From contig NZ_VTWU01000007.1 in assembly GCF_008727865.1 (NCBI RefSeq), positions 62,001 through 126,000 of the forward strand: DNA of 64,000 bases, in the 5' to 3' direction. The translations under genes and the position numbers were made by a program. Below, piece after piece: positions 41,557 through 50,477 of this stretch. This stretch comes from Hymenobacter busanensis. Its GTDB lineage: Bacteria; Bacteroidota; Bacteroidia; Cytophagales; Hymenobacteraceae. The notes beneath the pieces were generated by a model. It made no database searches, was not told where the DNA came from, and saw only the letters and a list, made by a program, of their open reading frames with translations. Every line of letters starts with the position of its first letter. Positions within the stretch are counted from its first letter, which is position 1.

Positions 41557-41724
41557 CTACCGGGTTTTCTCTTTCAGGTACGACTCGAACTGCCCCCGCA
41601 GCGCGGTCAGCAGGGTGCTGTACTGCCGCTGGGCTTCCTGCTGGCTTTCGAGCTGGCGCAGGCGCTGGTCGAGTAGCACCAGAAACTCGTCTCGGCTATA
41701 GCGCGGAACCTTAGGCGAAGGCAT
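41557..41724 (-). CDS. Small coiled-coil protein (55 aa)
   Basis: Starts MPSPKVPRYSRDEFLVLLDQ and continues with RLRQLESQQEAQRQYSTLLTALRGQFESYLKEKTR, a good amphipathic helix. Codons are typical of the region and the frame is compact with its own ATG and TAG. A weak hairpin (AAACCCGG...CCGGGTTT) overlaps the stop codon. It may dimerise; the function is unknown. Probably monocistronic. Confidence 0.6.
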   Translation of the reverse strand: MPSPKVPRYSRDEFLVLLDQRLRQLESQQEAQRQYSTLLTALRGQFESYLKEKTR

Positions 41725-41829
41725 GGAAACGAGGGAAAGAAAGCAATAGCGTGCCCAGGAGTATACCGGGTGTAGCTACAGCCGTGCATAAATACGAAAA
41801 CGGCACCGAAAATGGCGCAAGCATACTGC

Positions 41830-42300
41830 CTAGCGGCGGCGCACGGCAGCCACGGTGCTATCGGCCGTGGTGAGGGTAAAGAGCGAGCCGCTGAGGTCGA
41901 GCACGCCGGTGGTGCGGCGCCCGCGCACATTCACCACCAAGTTGTAGCGCCCGCCTACCAGGCCCAGCACGGAGGTAGAACTGTTGGCCGGGCCGGTGGT
42001 ATCGGGTTTGCAGGTGGCGGCGGGCGTGGTGCCGCACACGCGCAGGGTTAGGTCGTTGTTTTTGTGGGTGAGGGTCGTTTGCAGCGCGTAGTTGATGCAG
42101 GGATACTTCTCGTTGTCTTCGGTAATCAGGTTCAGCGACTGTACGCCCTGCACGTTGGTGCCGCCGCGCAGGCGCAGAATCACCTTGTAGCCGGCCGGAG
42201 CGGGGCCGGTGGCATCGGGGCAGGTTTCAAAATCGTCTTTCTTGCCGGAGCAGCCGGCAAGGGTCAACAACAACGCAGCGGCCAAGACAGAGCGGAGCAT
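41830..42300 (-). CDS. Lipoprotein of unknown function
   Basis: 156 residues starting MLRSVLAAALLLTLAGCSGKK, with lipobox Cys17. The mature part has strands such as GYKVILRLRGGTNVQGVQSLNL and RYNLVVNVRGRRTTGVLDLSGSLFTL, and paired Cys residues (CPDATG, PCINY, VCGTT, TCKP). Outer-membrane or periplasmic side. No family recognised. The ATG at 42300 is chosen because it opens the lipoprotein signal. Confidence 0.65.
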   Translation of the reverse strand: MLRSVLAAALLLTLAGCSGKKDDFETCPDATGPAPAGYKVILRLRGGTNVQGVQSLNLITEDNEKYPCINYALQTTLTHKNNDLTLRVCGTTPAATCKPDTTGPANSSTSVLGLVGGRYNLVVNVRGRRTTGVLDLSGSLFTLTTADSTVAAVRRR

Positions 42301-42394
42301 AGCACAGGGGGTAAATAGCAAACGGGAAAAGCCCCACAATTTAGGCAATAGCGAATGGAGGCCGGCGAAGGCTGAACCCGCAGGGGTAAAAAGA

Positions 42395-42426
42395 AGTGCC
42401 CCGGCTGCGTGGGCAACCGGGGCACT
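42395..42426 (-). terminator. Terminator of the cytochrome-B-like gene
   Basis: A 10-bp stem (42395-42404 with 42417-42426) followed on the minus strand by a T-rich tract (TTCTTTTT), 22 bp beyond the gene. Confidence 0.75.
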
Positions 42427-42447
42427 GGAGGCAGGTTGGCTTGGCGT

Positions 42448-42915
42448 TTAGAACCGGAACAACGGCCGCGCCGGGTTCCAGATGCCCCACGGAATCATGA
42501 GCAGCACCAGCAGCAGGGCAAGGCCGAAGAAAATAGCGGCCTTCTTGTGCTTGAGCACCGGGTCGGCGGCTTTTTTGGAGAGCGAGCGGCCCACCTGCGC
42601 GAAGACGACGGCTAGGATCATGGCCATGATGTGCTCCACGCCCCAAAAACGGGTGGTGGGGTCTTTCATGGCGCCGGCCGTTTCCATGGCTTTCAGGCCA
42701 AAGGGGCTGAGGCCGAAGTACAGAATGAGGCCCAGCAGCAGCTGCAGGTGCATGGAGCCCACGAAGGAGGCGGCCATGCCGTTGTCGGCGCCGGTGTAGG
42801 GCTTGCGGCCCAGCCAGCCCGAAAGGGCGCGGAAGAGGGCAATCAGGCCAAAAAGGAGGACGAGCCAGCGCGTCCAGGAGTGCAGGGCCAGCACGATGGA
42901 GTAAGCAGAGGACAT
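42448..42915 (-). CDS. Small cytochrome B-like membrane protein
   Basis: 155 residues with four transmembrane helices. The opening MSSAYSIVLALHSWTRWLVLL and the second-half HLQLLLGLILYF and GVEHIMAMILAVVFAQVG, with one His in helices 1, 2 and 3, resemble the short cytochrome-B-like proteins annotated in Bacteroidota. Haem binding is not proven. The ATG at 42915 is chosen; earlier codons are not hydrophobic. Confidence 0.65.
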   Translation of the reverse strand: MSSAYSIVLALHSWTRWLVLLFGLIALFRALSGWLGRKPYTGADNGMAASFVGSMHLQLLLGLILYFGLSPFGLKAMETAGAMKDPTTRFWGVEHIMAMILAVVFAQVGRSLSKKAADPVLKHKKAAIFFGLALLLVLLMIPWGIWNPARPLFRF

Positions 42916-43000
42916 AAGCAGCGGGTTGGTGAGGGAGCAAAGGTGGGAACCGCCCGCGAAAAACCTACTCGCGGCGGGCAAAAAGGCGGGCGTCGGGCAG

Positions 43001-43549
43001 TCAGGTGTCCTCGTCGCCTTCGAGGGAGTAGATTTCCTCGGGCACAAACTGTTCGCCTTCCTGCCGCAGAATGGCGAGGTTGCTGATGCGCAGGCGCAGG
43101 TTAAACGTCTGCTCGTTGAGGTACTGCAGCACAGGGCCGAGCAAGTCGGGCGTGGTGTCGTGCAGGGCCAGGGAAATGTGGGGCAGCCACAGGTCGGGCT
43201 GGCTGAACCGGTCGGTGCGCAGGCACAGCGGCGCGGTGGCCGCTACCAGGCGCTGGTGCAGGGCATTCAGCTCTACCGAGCGCAGCACCGGAATGTAGAT
43301 AACCGGGTTCGGCCCCGGAAACAAGCCCAGGCCGGTGGTGTAGGCCGCAAACGGGGGCGTGGAGGCCGCAATATCGGCCAGCACTTCTTTCAGCACCTCG
43401 TGCTTGCTCACGCCGGCCAGCAGGTAGGTAATGTGCGGGTCGGGCGTGGCCTGCACGTCGTCGAGCCCGAATTCGTCTTCGAGACTTTGGATGATGCCGT
43501 TGATGCGGGCCGCGTTTTGCGGATTCAACAGGGAGGTAATTGCCAGCAT
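43001..43549 (-). CDS. 2H phosphoesterase (2'-5' RNA ligase-like)
   Basis: 182 residues with the two H-x-T/S-x motifs of the 2H family: HIT (39-41, in TPDPHITYLL) and HIS (124-126, in WLPHISLAL). The spacing and flanking strands fit a bilobal 2H phosphoesterase. Such enzymes open cyclic phosphates or ligate RNA; the substrate is unknown. The gene lies 6 bp after the DinB-like gene and is likely in its operon. Confidence 0.85.
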   Translation of the reverse strand: MLAITSLLNPQNAARINGIIQSLEDEFGLDDVQATPDPHITYLLAGVSKHEVLKEVLADIAASTPPFAAYTTGLGLFPGPNPVIYIPVLRSVELNALHQRLVAATAPLCLRTDRFSQPDLWLPHISLALHDTTPDLLGPVLQYLNEQTFNLRLRISNLAILRQEGEQFVPEEIYSLEGDEDT

Positions 43550-43555
43550 AGCGCC

Positions 43556-44155
43556 CTAAACCGCCGAACCGGCATTGGGGTTGTCGGGGGTCGGGGCTGC
43601 TTTGGCCCGCATGGCGGCGTTGAACTGCTCGCTCTGGCCGCGCGGCACGCTCAGGGTTTGCCAGGCCTCGCCGCGCAGGTGCTTGGCCAGCTGCACAATC
43701 TGGCCGGTGTGGTAGGCGTAGTGGGCCACCTGCCGCTCCAGGGCATCGAGCACCGAATGCGGCTCCTGCCGGATGGTAACTGTTTGCAGCCACCGCTCGG
43801 GGTGCGCGGCCAGCTCGTCGAGCACGGCCCAGAGAATGGGCCAGGCGGCCTGCCACTGCTGCTGCAAGTGCGCCACGGCTTCCACCGAGTCGGGCTCCTC
43901 AAATTCCTGGTCGCGGTGGCGGTCGGGCTTCTCGCCGTCGGAAGTCCAGAAATCGGTGAAGCGGGAGCGAAGGTTGCCCACCAGGTGCTGCACAATTACG
44001 GCGGCGCTGTTGGCCCCCGGCGCGGGGCAGTGCAGCCATTCTTCGGGGCTGAGCTGCGCCAGGGCCCGCTCGGTGAGGCTGTGGTAGCTGACAAAGCTGC
44101 GGCGGATGGTAGCCAACAGGGCAGGGGCTAGCGCATCGGGTTGAGAAACGGACAT
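43556..44155 (-). CDS. DinB/DUF1572-family protein
   Basis: 199 residues, a four-helix DinB-like fold. Two metal-type His patches are seen in AAVIVQHLVGNLRSRFTDF and VAHYAYHTGQIVQLAKHL, both typical of DUF1572 and DinB-like thiol- or metal-dependent enzymes. The function is unknown. A consensus -7 box (TACATTTG) sits 30 nt upstream, so this is the first gene of a two-gene unit with the 2H phosphoesterase. Confidence 0.85.
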   Translation of the reverse strand: MSVSQPDALAPALLATIRRSFVSYHSLTERALAQLSPEEWLHCPAPGANSAAVIVQHLVGNLRSRFTDFWTSDGEKPDRHRDQEFEEPDSVEAVAHLQQQWQAAWPILWAVLDELAAHPERWLQTVTIRQEPHSVLDALERQVAHYAYHTGQIVQLAKHLRGEAWQTLSVPRGQSEQFNAAMRAKAAPTPDNPNAGSAV

Positions 44156-44185
44156 AGTCGGAGGCAAAGAAAGAGCAGCGGCGGC

Positions 44186-44193
44186 CAAATGTA
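44186..44193 (-). promoter_or_regulatory. Bacteroidota-type -7 box of the DinB-like gene
   Basis: TACATTTG on the minus strand matches the consensus, 30 nt before the start codon. A TTG lies further upstream than usual. Confidence 0.45.
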
Positions 44194-44348
44194 CCACCCC
44201 GCGGGGCATCGGCGGTACCAAGGCGCGGGCAGGCGGACGGTTGGTACCAGTTCAGGCTGGCCTGTTGATGCGCGGCCTGCAAAACTCCGGTAGCCTTTCG
44301 GCCGATTGCGTGGTTTTCCCGTTAAGAGCACATCTGTTTTCTGCCGCC

Positions 44349-46514
44349 GTGCCGCCTCAGCCTACCGCATCGACCCCAGCCGAGCTTCTCGCCCCGCCCC
44401 GCCGCCGTCGTTGGCTGTGGTGGGTGGGCGGGGTGCTGCTGGTGCTGGCGGCGCTGGTAGCCGTAGCCCTCTGGCAGCTCGACCCCTGGCTGCGCCGCAC
44501 GCTGGAAAAGCAGGTGGCCGAAAAGTCGCACGGCCGCTACCAGTTGCACATCGGTAGCCTGCGCACCAACCTGCGCCGGCGCGGCATTACCCTTCGCAAT
44601 ATCCAGCTGCGCCCCGTGGCCGGCCGCGCCGCCGATTCCTTGCCCGCGCCCTGGCTGGTGCTCGACGTAGGCCGCCTGCACGTGGGCGGAATTGGCCTTG
44701 GGGCCGTGTTGCGCCACGAAGTAGTGCCCGTCGATTCGCTGGCTATACAGACCGTGCGGGCGCGGGTGCTCAACACGCCCGATGATTTGGACAAAGGCGG
44801 GCCGCTGCACCAGCAGCTGCCAAAGCGCTTGGCCGGCATCCGGCTGGCGCACCTGCTGGTCGACGACGTGCGGGTGAGTTCGGGCCCGGCGCGGCACCCC
44901 ACCACCCAGCTCCGCCAGGGCAAGCTGCGGGCCACCGACATCCTACTCAGCCGCGAAGGTGCCGCCGACGGCCGCCGCATCGGCTACGCCGCCGCCCTGG
45001 AAATGCGCGCCGCCGGTTTCGAGGCCTTGGTGCCCGGCCATGCCCTCTCGCTGGGAGCCGGCCGGTTCTCCTCCGCCAACCGCGTGCTGACGCTGGATTC
45101 GTTGCGGGTGGCGCCTCGCGCTGAGGGCCGTGTGCTGGGCGCCGCCCAGGTAGCGTTGTGGCTGCCGCAGTTGTCGCTCAACGGCTTGCATACCGAGCTG
45201 CTGGGCCGCCGGCAGCTGCGAGCCGATACCCTGCGGTTTGCGCAGCCCAAGCTCACCTTCACCCTGCCCACCAAAGCCCCACCGCCTTTGCACGAGGTGC
45301 TGGCGCCGTATCTGCGCCACGTGCAGCTCGGGCACTTGCGCGTGGTTGGTGGCTGGCTGCGGTTGCGGAACCTGGATCTGGCCCCCACGGTACAGGCCAT
45401 CGACATCGACGGCGACAACGTGCAGGTGGACACGGCCGGCTACCGCGACGCGGCGCGCGTGCTCTACGCCCAAGCCTGGAACGTGCGCACGGGCCCCGCC
45501 GAGGCATCGGTGGATGCGCCGTATTACCGCCTGCGCTACCAGAGCCTGCAGCTGGCCAGCAAGCCCGGCTCGGTACGGCTGGCCGACGTGCTGCTGAAGC
45601 CCACCATGCCGCTGCACACGTTGGCGCAGCGCAAGGGCCACCAGGTGTCGCACATTACCTTGCGCGTTCCCCAGGTGCAGGCCACGGGTTTCAATTTTGG
45701 CGTTCTTACGCGGGGGAAAGGCCTGCGCCTGCAGTCGATTGCCTTCAACAGCCCCCGGTTCGACATTCGCGGCAACGCCAAGTACCGCGTCAACCCGCGT
45801 TTGTCGGTCATCACGCCCGAGCAGGTGGGGCAGCTGCCGTTCCGCGTCGACATTCGCCGGTTGCGCGTGACCAACTGCAACATGTACTTCCGCTTCATGG
45901 GCAAGCAGGCGACGAGCGTTGGTACGGTTCAGATCAACCGCATGAACGGCACGGCCACCAACCTCAGCAACGACCCGCAGCGCATGACGGCCGCCCACCC
46001 GGCCGTGCTGCACGCCACGGGCTACCTGCAAAACCGGTGCTACGTGCAGGCTACCGGCTGGCTGCCGCTGCGGGGCAACGGGCAGCACCGCATTGTGGGC
46101 ACGTTTGGACCGGCACCGTTCCGCATCCTGAACAGCATCACCGAGCCGACCCGGTTTGTGCGGTTCAAGAGCGGGCAGGTACAGGGCATCCGGTTCGAAG
46201 CCGCCTTCGACAAACAAGGCGCCACGGGCACCATGCGGGCGCGCTACTCCGACCTCAAGCTGGAATTTCTGAGCCGCAAAGGAGGCGGGGAAAACCGAAA
46301 AACGCTGCTCACGCGGGCCAAAACGTCATTGGTCAACGGCATTGTGATTCGCGACGAAAACCCGCGCAAAGGGGAATTGCAACCCGGCAAAATGGACAGC
46401 CGCCGCAATCCGCACTACTCGGTGTTTGCGCTCTGGCAGCAGGGGCTCATCAGCGGCACACTCAACAGCATTGGGCTGCCGGGCAAGATGGCCAAGTCCA
46501 TCAGCGAGGAGTAA
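44349..46514 (+). CDS. AsmA-like membrane-anchored periplasmic protein
   Basis: 721 residues from a GTG at 44349, giving a short cytoplasmic Arg-rich lead (APPRRRRWLWWVGG), one transmembrane helix (about 21-42) and a long periplasmic part. The order of strands (RYQLHIGSLRTNLRRRGITLRNIQLRP, VLDVGRLHVGGIGLGAVL, VRVSSGPARHPTT, LRLRNLDLAPTVQAIDIDGDNVQVD) and the late GHQVSHITLRVPQVQATGFNFG fits AsmA/DUF748-type repeats seen in proteins that bridge the envelope and shuttle lipids. The start is uncertain; an ATG at 44268 would add 27 residues. Confidence 0.7.
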   Translation: MPPQPTASTPAELLAPPRRRRWLWWVGGVLLVLAALVAVALWQLDPWLRRTLEKQVAEKSHGRYQLHIGSLRTNLRRRGITLRNIQLRPVAGRAADSLPAPWLVLDVGRLHVGGIGLGAVLRHEVVPVDSLAIQTVRARVLNTPDDLDKGGPLHQQLPKRLAGIRLAHLLVDDVRVSSGPARHPTTQLRQGKLRATDILLSREGAADGRRIGYAAALEMRAAGFEALVPGHALSLGAGRFSSANRVLTLDSLRVAPRAEGRVLGAAQVALWLPQLSLNGLHTELLGRRQLRADTLRFAQPKLTFTLPTKAPPPLHEVLAPYLRHVQLGHLRVVGGWLRLRNLDLAPTVQAIDIDGDNVQVDTAGYRDAARVLYAQAWNVRTGPAEASVDAPYYRLRYQSLQLASKPGSVRLADVLLKPTMPLHTLAQRKGHQVSHITLRVPQVQATGFNFGVLTRGKGLRLQSIAFNSPRFDIRGNAKYRVNPRLSVITPEQVGQLPFRVDIRRLRVTNCNMYFRFMGKQATSVGTVQINRMNGTATNLSNDPQRMTAAHPAVLHATGYLQNRCYVQATGWLPLRGNGQHRIVGTFGPAPFRILNSITEPTRFVRFKSGQVQGIRFEAAFDKQGATGTMRARYSDLKLEFLSRKGGGENRKTLLTRAKTSLVNGIVIRDENPRKGELQPGKMDSRRNPHYSVFALWQQGLISGTLNSIGLPGKMAKSISEE

Positions 46515-46684
46515 AGGGCCAGCTGGGTAGGGCCCACCGCAGTGGGCGGATGAACTTTCCAGCTTAACTATTCGTAGTTTTAGGAGCAGCTACCGAATCT
46601 GAAGCACCCGAGCCGACACTCCTCTGAAGGTTTCCAGGTTTCCTTTCCCTACCTGTTTCGCCAACCTTCTTGCCGCCGCTCGTC

Positions 46685-47440
46685 ATGCTTATTCTCGTTG
46701 CCTTCGTGGCACATTGGTACCTGTCGCTCTTCACCCAAACGTTTTTCCAGCACCGCTACGCCGCGCACCGCATGTTTACCATGCACCCGCTGTGGGAGCG
46801 GTTTTTCTTTGTCTTCACGTTTCTGATGCAGGGCTCGTCGTTCATGTCGCCGCGGGGCTACGCGCTGCTGCACCGCATGCACCACGCCTACTCCGACACC
46901 GAACAGGACCCCCACTCGCCGCACTACACCGCCAACGCCTTCACCATGATGTGGAAAACGCGCAACGTGTACCAGGATGTGTGGCTGGGCCGCAGCAACG
47001 TGGCTGCCCGCTTCGAGGGCAACTACCCCGAATGGGTGGCGCTGGAAAACCTGGCCCACCTGTGGTACGTGCGCGTGCTGTGGGGCGCGGTGTACGTGGC
47101 CTTTTACGTAGCCTTTGCCACCGAGTGGTGGATGTACCTGCTGCTGCCCATTCACTTCATGATGGGCGCGGTGCACGGCGCCATCGTCAACTGGGGCGGG
47201 CACAAATACGGCTACCAGAACTTCGACAACCACGACAAGTCGCGCAACTCCCTGTTCTTCGACTTTCTGACCGGCGGCGAGCTGTTTCAAAACAACCACC
47301 ACAAGCTTTCCAGCCGCGCCAACTTCGGCGTGAAGTGGTGGGAGTTTGACCCGACGTACCCCGTCATCTGGACGCTTGATAAGCTGCACGTTATTCGGCT
47401 GCGTGCGCCCAAACCGACCAATGTGCTGAGGGCCGCTTAG
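46685..47440 (+). CDS. Acyl-CoA desaturase-like membrane enzyme
   Basis: 251 residues. Three histidine boxes of the membrane desaturase family are intact: HRYAAH (23-28), HRMHH (63-67, in a longer HRMHHAYSDTEQDPH) and the NNHHK box. Four hydrophobic helices. The di-iron site places a double bond in fatty acyl chains, probably delta-9, to keep the membrane fluid. A TTG five codons earlier is possible; ATG 46685 is preferred. Confidence 0.88.
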   Translation: MLILVAFVAHWYLSLFTQTFFQHRYAAHRMFTMHPLWERFFFVFTFLMQGSSFMSPRGYALLHRMHHAYSDTEQDPHSPHYTANAFTMMWKTRNVYQDVWLGRSNVAARFEGNYPEWVALENLAHLWYVRVLWGAVYVAFYVAFATEWWMYLLLPIHFMMGAVHGAIVNWGGHKYGYQNFDNHDKSRNSLFFDFLTGGELFQNNHHKLSSRANFGVKWWEFDPTYPVIWTLDKLHVIRLRAPKPTNVLRAA

Positions 47441-47541
47441 CCGCGCCAGCGGCTGCCGCCAAAATGAAACCACCTGCCAAGGCCGCGCATTGCGTGGCCT
47501 TGACTATTTTAGGCCACCAACGCAGCTCAGAAACCCCACCC

Positions 47542-48411
47542 ATGACGCGACGCGCCAAAATTGCACAGCTGGTTGGGTGGCTTGGGACGTTGGCGGCGGT
47601 GGTGGCGGCTTGCTGGGTGCCGCGCCCGGCCTGGGCGATGCTGTGGCGGGAACTGAGCACCTCCACCACGTTCTACGAGTTTGTGCTGGTGGGCTTTGTG
47701 GCCCAGCTCATCGATGGGCTGCTGGGCATGGGCTACGGCGTGGTCACGGCCATCAGCCTGATGTCGCTGGGGATGAACCCGGCGGCCGTCAGCGCCAGCA
47801 TTCATACCGCCGAAATGTTTGCCAGCGGCGCCTCGGGCTTTCACCATTACCGGCTTGGCAACGTCAACCGCCGCCTGTTCAAAGCCCTCATCATTCCGGG
47901 CGTGCTGGGGGCCGTGGCCGGGGCGTTGGTGCTGGCGCATTTCAGCGGCAACCCGCCCGGCTCGTGGGTGCGGCCGGTGCTGGCGGTGTACCTGCTGCTG
48001 TTGGGCTTGCGCATCCTGACCAAGGCGTTTCAGGCGCCCGCCGTGCGCCGCAAAGTGCGCCACGTGGGCTGGCTGGCCGCGGCGGGCGGCTTCCTCGATT
48101 CGTTTGGCGGGGGCGGGTGGGGGCCGCTGGTTACCAGCACGCTCATTGCGGGCGGCCGCACACCGCAATACGTCATCGGCACCGTCAGCCTCACCGAGTT
48201 CTTCCTCACCTTCGCCAGCGCCCTCACGTTTGCGTCGGTGCTGGGCATCACCCACTGGCCGGTGGTGCTGGGGCTGATTGTAGGCGGCGTGCTGGCGGCG
48301 CCTTTGGCCGCCCAGCTGGCCGGCCGCGTGCCGGTGCGCTGGATGTTTGTGGGCGTGGGCGCAATGGTAATTATCTGGAGCCTCTGGCGGCTGCGCTCCG
48401 TGTTCTTCTAA
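47542..48411 (+). CDS. TauE/SafE-family transporter
   Basis: 289 residues with about eight transmembrane helices. The repeated family motif appears as FVAQLIDGLLGMGYGVVTA (about 43-61) and GFLDSFGGGGWGPLVTSTLI (second half), the paired helical units of the TauE/SafE fold. Such proteins export or import sulfur compounds or organic acids. Substrate unknown. The ATG at 47542 is chosen because the upstream 26 residues are polar. Confidence 0.85.
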   Translation: MTRRAKIAQLVGWLGTLAAVVAACWVPRPAWAMLWRELSTSTTFYEFVLVGFVAQLIDGLLGMGYGVVTAISLMSLGMNPAAVSASIHTAEMFASGASGFHHYRLGNVNRRLFKALIIPGVLGAVAGALVLAHFSGNPPGSWVRPVLAVYLLLLGLRILTKAFQAPAVRRKVRHVGWLAAAGGFLDSFGGGGWGPLVTSTLIAGGRTPQYVIGTVSLTEFFLTFASALTFASVLGITHWPVVLGLIVGGVLAAPLAAQLAGRVPVRWMFVGVGAMVIIWSLWRLRSVFF

Positions 48412-48427
48412 GGCGCCGAAAAGCCGC

Positions 48428-49447
48428 TTAAAACTTCACCCGTTTGATGCTGTACTCGGCCTGCGGCGGGGTTTTGTTGGCTTGCAGCTCGTTCAGGTGC
48501 GAGTACAGCACGTAGGTGTCGGCGTTGGAGCGGCGGGCGAGGGTGGTGGGGTACACGGCGGGCGTATCGAAGGTGCCGGTGGTGTTGGCCGTGGCCCAGT
48601 TGTCGGCGGTGCCGAGGCGGTAGACTTTGTTCTGGCTGTTGCACACCACCAGCAGCGTTTTTTCGTCCTGCAGCAGCAGGCCATCGGCGCCGCGCAGGGT
48701 TTGGCCGGTGGCCACGGCCTTGAAACCGGCGGGGTTGTTCAGCGGCACCTTGTAAATAGCGCCCACGTCAGACTTCGCCACCAGCAGGTAGCCATCGGGG
48801 TGAAACACGATGCCGTTGAGACCAAACTGCCCGGCATCGGCCGACAGCAGGCTGTTTTCGAGGAACACGCTGGGCGTGCCCTGCAGATCGGCCTTATAGA
48901 TGATGGGCGAGAAGCTGTCGGTAACGTACACGTTGCCCCCGTCGTCGATGGTGAGGTCGTTGGCAAAGTGGCCGGCACCCGGGCGCAGGGCGCCGAGGTC
49001 GATGGAAGACAGAAGCTGGCCGTTGTCGCGGTTGAGCACCACCAGGCGGGCCAGCTTGCGCAATGTGGCGGCCGAGGTGCGGGCGGGGTTGTAGCCGGGG
49101 TCCGACACAGCCACCAGCAGGCGGTTGCGGGCCGCGTCGAGGTGCAGGCCGATGCTGGACACCAGGGCCGGGTCGCTGGAAAAAGCGGTGTAGATGCCGT
49201 TGTCGGATACCGTGCCCACGGTGCCGCTGGTTTCGGAGCCGACGAGGTAGCGGAAATGCTGGGCGTCGTACTGCACACCCTCGGGGTACAGGTTGGGCTG
49301 CCTGAACCGGACTTCCACGGGCGGCGAGTCGTCGTCTTTTGCACACCCCGGCAGCAGCAGGCCCAAGCCCGTCAGCAGCGCCAGCAACGAAAGTAGAGGG
49401 CGCCCGGCTGCCGGAGCAGGGGCGAGAAGCCGGAGTACAGAGCGCAT
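48428..49447 (-). CDS. SMP-30/gluconolactonase-like lipoprotein
   Basis: 339 residues. A lipoprotein signal (LLALLTGLGLLLPGCAKDDD) is followed by a beta-propeller: blades include LDAARNRLLVAVSDPG, LVVLNRDNGQLLSSIDLG, FANDLTIDDGGNVYVTDSFSPIIYKAD and GIVFHPDGYLLVAKSDVGAIYKVPL. NDLTIDDGGNVYVTDS is close to the Ca-binding Asn/Asp pair of SMP-30 proteins. It probably hydrolyses lactones or only binds ligands; the activity is unknown. Convergent with the TauE/SafE gene, 16 bp away. Confidence 0.8.
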   Translation of the reverse strand: MRSVLRLLAPAPAAGRPLLSLLALLTGLGLLLPGCAKDDDSPPVEVRFRQPNLYPEGVQYDAQHFRYLVGSETSGTVGTVSDNGIYTAFSSDPALVSSIGLHLDAARNRLLVAVSDPGYNPARTSAATLRKLARLVVLNRDNGQLLSSIDLGALRPGAGHFANDLTIDDGGNVYVTDSFSPIIYKADLQGTPSVFLENSLLSADAGQFGLNGIVFHPDGYLLVAKSDVGAIYKVPLNNPAGFKAVATGQTLRGADGLLLQDEKTLLVVCNSQNKVYRLGTADNWATANTTGTFDTPAVYPTTLARRSNADTYVLYSHLNELQANKTPPQAEYSIKRVKF

Positions 49448-49529
49448 GCTTTCCGATGGTGAAGTTCAGCGGTGTACGTACGCAGCCGGCCGCGCAAAGG
49501 ATAAGGACCAGCCGCGGTACCCGGCCCGG

Positions 49530-50240
49530 CTACACCAACTTCAGCGTGCCTCCCACGAAGCTGTTCACGTAGTCGACAATTTCACCCGTCACGCGGTAGA
49601 GGTCGGCGGTTTCGGCTGCGGAGCGCCCACCGGATCGGCGGGCCAGCTTCTCGGCGTCGGCTAGGCGGTCGAGGGAATAGCGAAGCGAATCGAAGGCCAG
49701 TTGCAGCTGCGCATTGCTCTGGCTGCCGTCCTGGAGCGCGGCCAGCCGCAGCTCCAGCGTGTGCATCACCACTTCGGCCATGCGGCCCAGCAGGGCCTGC
49801 TCGGCCACCGAAAACGTGCGTGGCTCCCGGTCGATGACGCAGACGGTGCCGATGCTGTGGCCGTCGGCGGTTTTGAGCGGCACGCCGGCGTAAAACTGCA
49901 GGTTTAGGGCTTCGGCTACGTCGGGGTTGGTGAGGGTGCAGGGGCTTTGGGTGAGGTTTTCGAATACCACCGGGGTGCCGTGCAGCACGGCTACCGAACA
50001 CAGGCTGTCTTCGCGCGGTACCCGGATGGCGCCGGGCAGGCCGAAATTGGCCTTGAACCACACGGTGTCCTGCGTCACCAACGACACCAGGGCAATGGGC
50101 ATGTCGAAGAGCCGGGCAATGAGCCGGGCCAAGTCGTCGAATAGCTGTTCGGGCGGGGTGTCCGCTATGCGGTAGCGGGCCAGGGCGTGGGTGCGGTCCT
50201 TATCATGCGGCGGGATAAGGAGGCGTTTATCAACAGGCAT
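49530..50240 (-). CDS. GAF-domain protein
   Basis: 236 residues from ATG 50240; a GTG five codons upstream is possible. The GAF domain (about 20-165) carries FDDLARLIARLFDMPIALVSLVTQDTVWFKANFG, SLCSVAVLHGTPVVFENLT, FYAGVPLKTADGHSIGTVCVID and FSVAEQALLGRMAEVV. The C-terminal region is a coiled helix (LRLAALQDGSQSNAQLQLAFDSLRYSLDRLADAEKLA) with no kinase or diguanylate cyclase domain. The ligand is unknown. A signalling partner is not adjacent. Confidence 0.85.
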   Translation of the reverse strand: MPVDKRLLIPPHDKDRTHALARYRIADTPPEQLFDDLARLIARLFDMPIALVSLVTQDTVWFKANFGLPGAIRVPREDSLCSVAVLHGTPVVFENLTQSPCTLTNPDVAEALNLQFYAGVPLKTADGHSIGTVCVIDREPRTFSVAEQALLGRMAEVVMHTLELRLAALQDGSQSNAQLQLAFDSLRYSLDRLADAEKLARRSGGRSAAETADLYRVTGEIVDYVNSFVGGTLKLV

Positions 50241-50477
50241 TTGTTCTCGCGGCACGGTTCAGGTTCCAGCCCGCGTACGGCGTTGCGGAAAGGGAGGTTG
50301 CATTGCGGGAAAGCAAAGGCCGTATGCCGCTGGTTTCAAAGTGGAAAAAAGGGGCGGGCCGAGCGGGAGCGGGGCGTGCTTGTCGGGACGGGCTGCTATT
50401 TTGCCGCGGCGCCGCAGCCGTTTGGTCGGCTGCGCGGTTGAAGACATTTACGCGCACCTGCCCACACGGAAACCACC

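Noticed and set aside
46670-46684. TTG start for the desaturase gene
   Set aside because: Adds only five residues with no support; the ATG at 46685 begins the first hydrophobic helix cleanly.
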